From the NCBI GenBank assembly GCA_038230335.1, contig JBBRNL010000010.1, forward strand, positions 55,637 to 119,636: 64,000 nucleotides of DNA. Reading direction: 5' to 3'. Shown piece by piece: positions 36,171 to 44,117 of the stretch (positions are counted from its first letter, which is position 1; every line of letters starts with the position of its first letter). Source of the DNA: JBBRDU01 sp038230335. GTDB taxonomy: Bacteria > Verrucomicrobiota > Verrucomicrobiia > Chthoniobacterales > UBA10450. The position numbers were made by a program, and so were the translations under genes. The notes beneath the pieces are model-generated. The model worked only from the letters and a program-made list of their open reading frames with translations, made no database searches and was not told the origin of the DNA.

Positions 36171-36275
36171 TGGTGCGCTCAGAAGAAGTCTGAGCAGTTA
36201 TTTGTTCATCGTGAGCAGCCCATTTAACCGAGACCCTAAGAAGCCGGGATCACGGCGAACGGGCAGGCAGGCAAC

Positions 36276-36300
36276 CCTCTCTCTATATATTTAAGAGAGG
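36276..36300 (-). terminator. Weak hairpin after the small secreted gene
   Basis: CCTCTCT and AGAGAGG pair around an AT-rich loop, 18 nt past the stop of the gene at 36318. No T-tract follows on the minus strand, so termination is doubtful. Confidence 0.3.
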
Positions 36301-36317
36301 CTGAGTTCCGGGCCCGA

Positions 36318-36662
36318 CTAATTGCCGATCAGAGTCACTTTATCGGCCACGTTGTCGCCGCCCACTTTGACGTAGTGGACACGGACCTTTTGGTTGGTGG
36401 CCAAGCCAACGGCTTCGACCGTCTTCCCGTCGGCGTCCGCGTAAGTGACGGTCTTGCTCAGCTTGAACTGAATCGGGGCGTTCGGGGCGAGGGTTTCGAG
36501 AACGAGCAGGCTGCCCGGCGTGTATTCCTTGATTGTGCCGGTGGTTTCCGAACTGGTCGCGGCGGATGTCGTCGAGGTCGTTGTGCCGGTAGAAGTCTGC
36601 GCGTGCGCAGATCCGTTCAGGAGAGCGGCGGTGCAAATAGCACCAAGGAATGTTTTAATCAT
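36318..36662 (-). CDS. Small secreted Thr/Ser-rich hypothetical protein
   Basis: 114 aa. A signal peptide (MIKTFLGAICTAALLNGSAH, cut after AHA) is followed by a Thr/Ser-rich stretch (22-41) and a small beta domain: TGTIKEYTPGSLLVLETLAP, PIQFKLSKTVTYADADGKTV, VRVHYVKVGGDNVADKVTLI. The KVRVHYVKxGxxxVAxKV end looks like an OB-like fold of about 70 aa found in several exported verrucomicrobial proteins, seen here only as a pattern. It is divergent from the first array gene; the 256 bp between has only a weak promoter candidate (TTGATC, 16 nt, TTAAAC near 36845-36872). Confidence 0.68.
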   Translation of the reverse strand: MIKTFLGAICTAALLNGSAHAQTSTGTTTSTTSAATSSETTGTIKEYTPGSLLVLETLAPNAPIQFKLSKTVTYADADGKTVEAVGLATNQKVRVHYVKVGGDNVADKVTLIGN

Positions 36663-36918
36663 AATGTCTTCTTCTAGTTCGCGTTACGTGTTGGACTTGG
36701 CTGTATGTCCGTGCCGAGGACTTGACGCGATCATCCTTCGGTCAGCGCGAGGACACGGCAACGATGGGGAGCGGCTGCGGCAACGCAACAGATGATCTGC
36801 CGGCCAAGGCCTGACGGCGAGTAGAGCCCGGCTTTCTTGCAACGTTGATCGTTCAAACTGAGGCGTTTAAACTCGACTGGGTGCAGCCCGACTCTACACT
36901 GCCCTCGCCGAGCCAATC

Positions 36919-38715
36919 ATGAGCGACGACAAGCCCTCTTTTTTTGGCGAGCTCAAGCGCCGTAACGTTTATAAGGTGGCGGTCGCGTATGCGGTCGTGG
37001 CTTGGCTCGTCATTCAAGTAGCGACGCAGGTTTTCCCTTTCCTGGAGATCCCAAACTGGGTTGTGCGCCTTGTCATTGCTCTGGTCGCGATTGGTTTCCC
37101 CGTCGCCCTCGTCATTGCGTGGGCCTTTGAGGCAACGTCGGAAGGAATTAAACGAACGGAAATTGCCGATGACATGCCGGAGCGACCCAGGCGGGAGAAG
37201 CGTGCCTGGATTTATGTCGTCATCGTAGGAGCAGCGATTTCGGCGGCGTTGTTTCTCCTCGGGCGTTTTTCGGTATCGAAACGGGAAGGGCCTGTCGCTG
37301 ACTTGGCCAAGTCGATCGCCGTGCTGCCGTTCGACAATCTGAGCCATGATCCGGACAACGCTTACTTTTGCGAAGGCGTGCAGGATGAAATCCTCACGCG
37401 TCTGGCCAAGGTCGCCGACTTGAAAGTCATCTCGCGTACCTCCACCCAGAAATACAAGAGCGCTCCGGAGAACTTGCGGGAAATCGCGAAACAACTGGGA
37501 GTGGCCAACATTCTGGAAGGGAGTGTGCAGAAAGCCGGCGATCAGGTGCGCGTGAATGTCCAGTTGATCAACGCGATGAATGACGGGCATCTCTGGGCCG
37601 ACATCTACGATCGAAAGGTGACCGATATTTTTGCGGCCGAGAGTGAGATCGCAAAAACGATTGCTGACACCTTACGCGCGAAGCTCACCGGTTCGGAGAT
37701 GGTGGCCATGGCGAAGGCCCCGACGGCGGACAGTCAAGCGTATGAGGTTTACATGAAGGGCCGATATTTTTGGAACAAACGGACCGGGGCGGACCTGCGC
37801 AAAGCGATCGACTATTTCAACCAAGCCATCTCGAAAGACCCCAGTTACGCCCTCGCCTATGTTGGCCTGGCCGATGCCTATCTGCTCCTTTCAAACTACG
37901 GTGCGGCAGCCCCGAAAGATTCCATTCCGCAGGCAAAGGCTGCGGTAAAGAAGGCCTTGGAACTGGATTCAAATCTGGCCGAGGCCCATGCCTCTGCCGC
38001 CATCCTCGCAGGCAACGACTTTCAATTTGAGCAATCCATCTCGGAATTCGAACGTTCCATTCAGTTAAGTCCGAATTATGCCACCGCCCATCACTGGTTC
38101 GGGGACGGACCTTTGATGACATTGGGCCGGTTTGAGCGCGCGGTGAGCGAAGGAAAGCGTGCGGTCGAGCTCGATCCCCTCGCCCTCATTAACAATGCTG
38201 ACCTTGGGTGGATCTACATTAACGCCCGGCGCTACGACGACGCCATTTCCCAGCTTCGAAAAACCATCGAAATCGATCCGCGGTTTTATTTGGCGCGTTA
38301 TTACCTCGGCCAAGCCCTGCAACTAAAGGGGCAACTAAAGGAAGGCATCGACGAGTATCGCGCGGCGGTCGAATTGAATGATGACCCGGTCGCACTCGCC
38401 TTCCTGGGACAGGCTTATGCGAGAGCCGGAGAGAAGGCCGAAGCGCAAAAAATTCTCGCCCGCCTTACGGAAGGGGCGAAATCTCATTATGTCTCGCAAT
38501 ATAGTTTCGCGCTGGTTCTGGTCGCGCTCGGCGACAAGGAGGCGGCCATCGATGCGCTTGAGCGGTCCTACCGAAATGAAGAAAATGCCGACCTTTCCGT
38601 CATTAGAGTCGACCCTTTTATGGACGACCTGCGCGGCCATCCCCGCTTCGAAGCGCTGGCCGAGAAAATTCTTCCGGCAAACAAGTTCAACGGGCCGGTC
38701 CCCAATCTAAAATGA
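36919..38715 (+). CDS. Array gene 1: 3-TM / TolB-like / TPR protein, N-module A
   Basis: 598 aa and head of the array. FFGELKRRNVYKVAVAYAVV opens TM1 (18-38); TM2 is 48-70 and TM3 96-116. Positive residues at 13-15 and 91-95 suggest N-in, so everything after TM3 would be periplasmic. The TolB-like domain starts KSIAVLPF (131-138), then GVQDEI (153-158), ISRTS (171-175), ILEGSV (198-203) and HLWAD (224-228). TPRs fill 272-590, with repeated D-P-x-Y/F-A-x-A. The end VDPFMDDLRGHPRFEALAEK is a family C-terminal motif. The N-module (with genes 3, 8) is type A; the TolB flavour is VQDEIL/VNVQLI. Known relatives are annotated as TolB-like/TPR proteins; the role is unknown to me. Confidence 0.88.
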   Translation: MSDDKPSFFGELKRRNVYKVAVAYAVVAWLVIQVATQVFPFLEIPNWVVRLVIALVAIGFPVALVIAWAFEATSEGIKRTEIADDMPERPRREKRAWIYVVIVGAAISAALFLLGRFSVSKREGPVADLAKSIAVLPFDNLSHDPDNAYFCEGVQDEILTRLAKVADLKVISRTSTQKYKSAPENLREIAKQLGVANILEGSVQKAGDQVRVNVQLINAMNDGHLWADIYDRKVTDIFAAESEIAKTIADTLRAKLTGSEMVAMAKAPTADSQAYEVYMKGRYFWNKRTGADLRKAIDYFNQAISKDPSYALAYVGLADAYLLLSNYGAAAPKDSIPQAKAAVKKALELDSNLAEAHASAAILAGNDFQFEQSISEFERSIQLSPNYATAHHWFGDGPLMTLGRFERAVSEGKRAVELDPLALINNADLGWIYINARRYDDAISQLRKTIEIDPRFYLARYYLGQALQLKGQLKEGIDEYRAAVELNDDPVALAFLGQAYARAGEKAEAQKILARLTEGAKSHYVSQYSFALVLVALGDKEAAIDALERSYRNEENADLSVIRVDPFMDDLRGHPRFEALAEKILPANKFNGPVPNLK

Positions 38716-38759
38716 GCGAGCGCAATTTCATTGCCGAACGGAAGCGGCGCCGCGCATGA
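38712..38759 (+). pseudogene. 15-codon N-terminal fossil of an array gene
   Basis: The ATG overlaps the stop of gene 1 (ATGA). The frame reads MSERNFIAERKRRRA then TGA and overlaps the start of gene 2. It matches the opening of gene 6 (MSERNFFAELKRRN) up to the KRR residues and then ends. It reads as the leftover 5' tip of a former gene whose body was replaced by a type C gene, while the coupling between stop and start was kept. Confidence 0.75.
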
Positions 38760-40513
38760 ATGAATTTCTGCAACGCCTGAAACAGCGCAAGCTGGTGCAA
38801 TGGACTCTGGCCTATGTCGCGGCCGCCTTCGCCCTATTACAGGGCGTCGATATCGTGGCGCAGCGCTTTGGCTGGCCCGAACAAACCATGCGCTTCGTCA
38901 TCATCGCGCTGAGCGTCGGCTTCTTCGTCACGCTGGTGTTGGCCTGGTATCACGGAGAACGTGGGGCGCAGCGCGTGACTGGGACCGAATTACTGATTCT
39001 CGCGCTCTTATTAGCGTTAGGCGGTGGCTTTCTCTGGCATTTTGCCGGCGGGTCGCCGAAACCGGAGTCTTCCCCTGCTCCGCTCGCTCGGAACACGTCG
39101 CCAAACCCATTCGCGATCTCTGACAAATCTATCGCCGTTCTGCCCTTCGATAATTTGAGTGAAGACAAAGCCAATGCCTACTTTGCGGAAGGCATTCAGG
39201 ACGAGATTTTGACGCGCCTGGCTAAAGTGGCGGATCTGAAAGTGATCTCCCGCACTTCAACCCAGCGTTTCAAAAGCGCCCCGGCCGACCTGCGCGAGAT
39301 CGCGAAACAGCTCGGGGTCATGAACATTCTCGAAGGGAGCGTGCAGAAAGCGAACGATCAGGTGCGCGTTAATGTGCAGCTCATCAACGCTATGACCGAC
39401 GCCCATCTCTGGGCTGACACATACGATCGCAAGCTCACGGACATATTCGCAGTCGAGACCGAAATTGCGAAAGCCATTGCTGAATCGTTGCAGGCGAAGC
39501 TCACCGGCTCGGAGAAAAACGCGATCGCGAAAGTGCCGACGTCGAATCCGGAGGCCTACGAACTTTATCTCAAGGGCAGATTTTTTTGGAACAAGCGAAC
39601 GGGCGCGGATTTGCGCAAATCGATCGAGTATTTCAAGCAAGCGATCGCGAAAGATCCGAGTTACGCGCTCGCCTACGCCGGTTTAGCTGATTCGTATCTC
39701 CTCCTTCCAAACTACGGGAGCACTTCGTCGAAAGAGGCCCTTCCTCCAGCGCGGGCTGCCGCCAAGAAGGCGCTGGAGTTGGATGATTCTTTGGCGGAAG
39801 CGCATGCTTCGCTCGGCTTACTTGCCACCATCGAACTCGATCTCGACCGCGCCACGAGCGAGTTGCAGCGAGCGGTGCAATTAAAGCCGAATTATGCAAC
39901 CGCACACCATTGGTTTGCCCTAAGCTTAATGACACTCGGCCGGCTTGATTCTGCGATTGCCGAAGGAAAACGCGCGCTCGAGCTCGACCCACTTTCATTA
40001 ATCATCAATGCCGATTTTAGCTGGATGTATTTGTGTGCGCGCCGCTACGACGAAGCGGAGGCGCAGGCCCGCAAGACCTTGGAAATGGATCCCCGTTTTT
40101 TCCTCGCGCATTACTATCTCGGGGCAGCGCTTCAACTCAAAGGATACCTAACGGAGGCGATCGCTGAATTTCAAAAGGCGTCCGAATTAAACAACGATCC
40201 GTACTCGCTCGCCGCGCTCGGTCAGGCCTACGCACGCATTGGACAACAAGAGGAAGCGAAGAAAATTCTCGCTCGGCTAAATAAAGAAGCGAAGTCGCGA
40301 CACGCGGCGCCTTACGCCATGGCACTCATTAATTTAGGCTTGGGAGAGAAAGAGCACGCCATCGATGAATTGGAACGCGCCTATGCCGAAGGTGAGACAA
40401 ATTACCTGTTCGTTGTCAAAGTAGATCCTCTGCTGGATGAACTGCGAGGTCAGCCACGTTTCGAGGCGCTTGTGCAAAAGATAGTCGAACCAAAAGCTGA
40501 CTCGAACCCATGA
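38756..40513 (+). CDS. Array gene 2: 3-TM / TolB-like / TPR protein, N-module C
   Basis: 585 aa. The N-terminus is MNEFLQRLKQRKLVQWTLAY, a module unlike gene 1 but with the same 3-TM plan (TM1 14-34, TM2 45-65, TM3 78-96) and the loop WYHGERGAQRVTGTELL. KSIAVLPF is at 124-131, followed by GIQDEILTRLAKVADLKVIS. This central domain and the TPRs (GRFFWNKRTGADLRKSIEYF) resemble gene 1. It ends VDPLLDELRGQPRFEALVQK. Its 272-bp N-module DNA is nearly the same as that of gene 11. The start overlaps the fossil at 38712. Confidence 0.88.
   Translation: MNEFLQRLKQRKLVQWTLAYVAAAFALLQGVDIVAQRFGWPEQTMRFVIIALSVGFFVTLVLAWYHGERGAQRVTGTELLILALLLALGGGFLWHFAGGSPKPESSPAPLARNTSPNPFAISDKSIAVLPFDNLSEDKANAYFAEGIQDEILTRLAKVADLKVISRTSTQRFKSAPADLREIAKQLGVMNILEGSVQKANDQVRVNVQLINAMTDAHLWADTYDRKLTDIFAVETEIAKAIAESLQAKLTGSEKNAIAKVPTSNPEAYELYLKGRFFWNKRTGADLRKSIEYFKQAIAKDPSYALAYAGLADSYLLLPNYGSTSSKEALPPARAAAKKALELDDSLAEAHASLGLLATIELDLDRATSELQRAVQLKPNYATAHHWFALSLMTLGRLDSAIAEGKRALELDPLSLIINADFSWMYLCARRYDEAEAQARKTLEMDPRFFLAHYYLGAALQLKGYLTEAIAEFQKASELNNDPYSLAALGQAYARIGQQEEAKKILARLNKEAKSRHAAPYAMALINLGLGEKEHAIDELERAYAEGETNYLFVVKVDPLLDELRGQPRFEALVQKIVEPKADSNP
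38783..39054 (+). repeat. 272-bp module repeat, copy 1 (other copy 55622-55893)
   Basis: This stretch encodes the 3-TM N-module of gene 2 and aligns without gaps to 55622-55893 in gene 11 with about 10 differences by eye (roughly 96% identity). Sequence on either side of both copies diverges. Confidence 0.8.
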
Positions 40514-42294
40514 GCGATAAGCCCTCGTTCTTCTCCGAGCTGAAGCGGCGGAACGTTTACAAGGTCGCGGTCGCGTACGCGGTCGTCGGCTGGCTGATCG
40601 CTCAAGTTGCGACGCAGATTTTTCCGTTCTTGGAAATTCCCAACTGGGTCGTGCGCCTGGTTATCGTGCTGATCACAATTGGGTTTCCGATTGCGCTCGT
40701 CATCGCTTGGGCATTTGAAGCGACGTCGCAAGGAATCAAACGCACCGCAGAGGCGGATGCCATGCCGGCAGCTCGCGGGCGGAAGAAGCACGCCTGGATT
40801 TATGTGGTCATCCTGGGCGGAACAATCTCCGCCGCTTTGTTTTTTCTCGGTCGGTTCACGGCGTCGAAACGAGAAAGCCCTGCGCCCGATCTCGCTAAAT
40901 CGATTGCCGTGCTGCCCTTCGACAATCTCAGTCGCGACCCGGACAACGCCTACTTTGCCGAAGGCGTGCAGGACGAAATCCTAACCCGTCTGGCCAAAGT
41001 GGCGGACTTGAAAGTGATTTCGCGCACGTCGACGCAACACTTCAAAAGCGCTCCCGGCGATCTGCGCCAGATTGCGCAACAACTTGGCGTCGCCAACATC
41101 CTCGAAGGCAGTGTGCAGAAGTCGAACGATCAGGTGCGCGTCAACGTGCAGCTCATCAATGCGCTGACCGATGCCCATCTCTGGGCGGAAATTTATGACC
41201 GGAAGCTGACCGACATTTTCGCGGTCGAAAGCGACATCGCCAAAACGATTGCCGACACGCTTCAGGCGAAGCTGAGCGGAAACGAAAAAAATGCTCTGGC
41301 TCATTCGACGCCCGAAGATCCGATCGCACACGAACTCTACATCAAAGGACGCCACTTCTGGGGTCTGCGCCGCGGCGACAATTTGCCGCGCGCGATTGAG
41401 TTCTATAATCAGGCGATCGCGCGCGATCCGAACTACGCGCTGGCGTATGCAGGGCTGGGCGAAACCTACATTCTGCTTCCCTACTATGCCGGGACGGACA
41501 CAAGAGACTCACGGGCGAAAGCCCGGGCGGCAACACTCAAGGCTCTTGAGATAAACCCAAATCTTGCCGAAGCGCACAACGCTCTCGGGAAAATCCTCTT
41601 CGCCGAGGATATCGATCTGCATCGGTCACTCCGCGAACAGGAACGCGCCATTGAGCTAAGTCCGAACTTCGCGGGCGCGCTTCATTGGATGAGTAATGGA
41701 GCACTCGTAGCGCTGGGGCATTTTGAAGAAGCCATCGCCGCGGGCAAGCGCGCGACCGAGCTCGATCCTCTCTCAGCGGTGAACATGGTTGATCAGGGGA
41801 GTAACTATATGTACGCGCGGCGTTTCAAGGAAGCGGAGGCCACGTTTAGGAGAGCGATCGAGCTCGACCCGACCTTTGCTTACGCGCACTGGTGTTACGG
41901 TATCATGCTGCAGGCCAGCGGTGATCTGGAACGAGCTCGCACCGAGTATCTCACCGCGCGCGGTTTGGAATCCGTCACTTCACAATCGCTCGGTATGCTG
42001 GGACAACTCGCGGCCATAATGGGTCGGCGCGAGGAAGCTCTGCAAGCGCTCAAGGACCTGGATGAACTCGGGAAGCATCGATACGTCGAAGCTTACTTTC
42101 GTGGCATTATCCATCTCAGCCTTGGCCAGAAAAGCCAGGCGCTCGATGCCCTGGAACAAGCCTATCTGGAACACGACGGTGACGATATGGGCTACATCAT
42201 GGTAGACCCTCTTCTCTATCCGCTCCACGGCGATCCGCGCTTCGAAGCGCTCGCCCAAAAAGTGACCACGTCGAAGTCGGAACTATCCCAGTGA
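40510..42294 (+). CDS. Array gene 3: 3-TM / TolB-like / TPR protein, N-module A
   Basis: 594 aa, ATGA overlap with gene 2. Opens MSDKPSFFSELKRRNVYKVA; TM1 18-38, TM2 48-70, TM3 95-115; basic RGRKKH (89-94) before TM3. KSIAVLPF at 130-137, GVQDEI, RTSTQHFKSAP, NILEGSVQKSNDQVRVNVQL. TPR region about 275-580: HELYIKGRHFWGLRRGDNLP, LDPLSAVNMVDQGSNYMYAR; end VDPLLYPLHGDPRFEALAQK. The TPR half is clearly the same lineage as that of gene 11, while the N-module is of another type, a sign of module exchange. Confidence 0.88.
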   Translation: MSDKPSFFSELKRRNVYKVAVAYAVVGWLIAQVATQIFPFLEIPNWVVRLVIVLITIGFPIALVIAWAFEATSQGIKRTAEADAMPAARGRKKHAWIYVVILGGTISAALFFLGRFTASKRESPAPDLAKSIAVLPFDNLSRDPDNAYFAEGVQDEILTRLAKVADLKVISRTSTQHFKSAPGDLRQIAQQLGVANILEGSVQKSNDQVRVNVQLINALTDAHLWAEIYDRKLTDIFAVESDIAKTIADTLQAKLSGNEKNALAHSTPEDPIAHELYIKGRHFWGLRRGDNLPRAIEFYNQAIARDPNYALAYAGLGETYILLPYYAGTDTRDSRAKARAATLKALEINPNLAEAHNALGKILFAEDIDLHRSLREQERAIELSPNFAGALHWMSNGALVALGHFEEAIAAGKRATELDPLSAVNMVDQGSNYMYARRFKEAEATFRRAIELDPTFAYAHWCYGIMLQASGDLERARTEYLTARGLESVTSQSLGMLGQLAAIMGRREEALQALKDLDELGKHRYVEAYFRGIIHLSLGQKSQALDALEQAYLEHDGDDMGYIMVDPLLYPLHGDPRFEALAQKVTTSKSELSQ

Positions 42295-44117
42295 ACCCGC
42301 GCAATTTCCTGGCCGAACTAAAGCGGCGCAACGTTTACAAAGTCGCGGTCGCCTATGCCGTGGTGGCATGGCTACTGATCCAGGCGGCCTCGATTGTTTT
42401 CCCGACCTTTGAGGCTCCGGCGTGGATCATGAAGGTTTTGATGGCTGCACTCCTCATCGGTTTTCCTCTGACCATTGCTCTGTCGTGGGCCTTTGAGATC
42501 ACCCCGGAAGGAATCAAACGCGAAAGCGAAGTCGAGCCTAACGAATCGATCACAGCGCACACGGGCCGCAAACTGGTTGGTATCACTTTTGTGCTGGCCG
42601 TGATCGCGGCCGGGTTGCTTCTCTTTCAACAGGTAGGGACGCATCTCCGGGGCGTGCGGGATGTTTCTGCACACGATAAAGATGGACGCCCCGGCGGCGC
42701 GTCCCCCCCGGCCGCACTGCCGGCCATCCCGGACAAATCGATCGCCGTTCTGCCCTTCGTCGATATGAGCCAGGCCAAGGATCAGGAATATTTTTGCGAT
42801 GGAATCAGTGAAGAAATTCTGGATGCCCTGGCCAAGGTCGAAACTCTGCGCGTCGTCTCGCGCACCTCCTCCTTCTCGTTCAAAGGCAAAAATGCGGATG
42901 TCAGCGAAGTGGCGAGCAAGCTGAACGTCGCCAACGTGCTGGAAGGAAGTTTGCGCCGCGCCGGGAATCGTATTCGCGTGACGGCACAACTCATCAACGC
43001 CCGCAGCGGCTTTCACCTTTGGTCGGAGACCTACGAACGGGAGTTACAGGACGTGTTCACAATGCAGGATGAGATTACGCGCTCGATTGTCGACGCCTTG
43101 AAGATCAAGCTGGCGGTCGCACCGTCGGCGCCAGCGTCCCACAATACGGCGGCGCACGACCTCTATCTGCAGGGGCTTTTCTTTTCAAACAAGAGTGACG
43201 AAGCCAATCTGCGCAAAGCGCTCGATTTCTTTCAGCGCGCGATCGAGAAGGACCCGACTTCGTCGCGCGCCTGGACGGGCCTGGCCAGGGTATGGGACTT
43301 CCTGGCCGATGCTTACATGAAGCCCCTCGACGCCTATCCGCACACGAAGGAGGCGGCCGCGAAAGCGATCGCCCTCGACGAACGCAACGCCGAGGCGCAC
43401 GCCTGGTTGGGCGATGCCATGCACGTTCTGGATTGGGACTTGGCCGGAGATGAGCGGGAGCTCAAACGAGCTTTGGAGATCGATCCAAATTTAGCAATCG
43501 CGCACATCTTCTCCGGAATGTTGCACTGGTATCGAGATGAAGGCCCGGGCGCGGTCTCGGAGTTGGAGGAAGGAATGAAACTGGATCCTCTCTCCACCGA
43601 TGTAGCCGCGCTGGCGGTTCTTCCTTATCTGCGCACCGGGCATGTCGACAAAGCAACAGCGGCCGCGCAACGGATCTCCGATCTCGATCCCAACTATATT
43701 TATAGAGACCCGCCGTTCGCGACGATTTATCTCGAAACAGGACGCGACCAGGAGGCCTTGGATGCCTACGCTAAAGCGCAAGAGATGACGCACACTCCGT
43801 ATGCCGGACACGCGATCGCCTACGCACACTTGGGACGCCCGGAAGAGGCCCACCGGGTTCTGAATCAGATGCTGACACAAGCCGGCCAGGGCTACGTGCC
43901 CGGTACTTCCATCGCATCGGTCTACGCGGCCCTCGGCGAAAAGGAAGAAGCGTTTCGGTGGCTCGAGCGAGCCTTCGCCGAGCACGACGTAGGGATGTTT
44001 ACCATTAAAATCGAACCCACCTTCCGCGCCTTGCAATCCGATCCCCGTTTCGCCGATCTTCTCCGGCGGGTCGGGCTGGATCCCGCGCCGGCGCCAACTA
44101 CGCCAAGCCAAAAGTGA
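42291..44117 (+). CDS. Array gene 4: 3-TM / TolB-like / TPR protein, N-module A'
   Basis: 608 aa; GTG start inside GTGA overlap with gene 3. MNPRNFLAELKRRNVYKVAV then AAS-I-FPTFEAPAWIMKVL: a variant module (A') shared with genes 5 and 7, with the loop EVEPNESITAHTGRK. TM1 18-38, TM2 46-68, TM3 97-114. KSIAVLPF at 149-156; VDMSQAKDQEYFCDGISEE; RTSSFSFKGKNADVSEVASK; NVLEGSLRRAGNRIRVTAQL. The TolB and TPR regions are closest to the stand-alone cyclase protein at 22763 (shared LYLQGLFFSNKSDEANLRKA pattern and FRWLERAFAEHD). It ends IEPTFRALQSDPRFADLLRR. Confidence 0.87.
   Translation: MNPRNFLAELKRRNVYKVAVAYAVVAWLLIQAASIVFPTFEAPAWIMKVLMAALLIGFPLTIALSWAFEITPEGIKRESEVEPNESITAHTGRKLVGITFVLAVIAAGLLLFQQVGTHLRGVRDVSAHDKDGRPGGASPPAALPAIPDKSIAVLPFVDMSQAKDQEYFCDGISEEILDALAKVETLRVVSRTSSFSFKGKNADVSEVASKLNVANVLEGSLRRAGNRIRVTAQLINARSGFHLWSETYERELQDVFTMQDEITRSIVDALKIKLAVAPSAPASHNTAAHDLYLQGLFFSNKSDEANLRKALDFFQRAIEKDPTSSRAWTGLARVWDFLADAYMKPLDAYPHTKEAAAKAIALDERNAEAHAWLGDAMHVLDWDLAGDERELKRALEIDPNLAIAHIFSGMLHWYRDEGPGAVSELEEGMKLDPLSTDVAALAVLPYLRTGHVDKATAAAQRISDLDPNYIYRDPPFATIYLETGRDQEALDAYAKAQEMTHTPYAGHAIAYAHLGRPEEAHRVLNQMLTQAGQGYVPGTSIASVYAALGEKEEAFRWLERAFAEHDVGMFTIKIEPTFRALQSDPRFADLLRRVGLDPAPAPTTPSQK

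Noticed and set aside
36845..36872. Candidate promoter TTGATC-N16-TTAAAC for the array
   Set aside because: Both hexamers deviate from consensus, and similar matches are frequent by chance; too weak to annotate as a feature.
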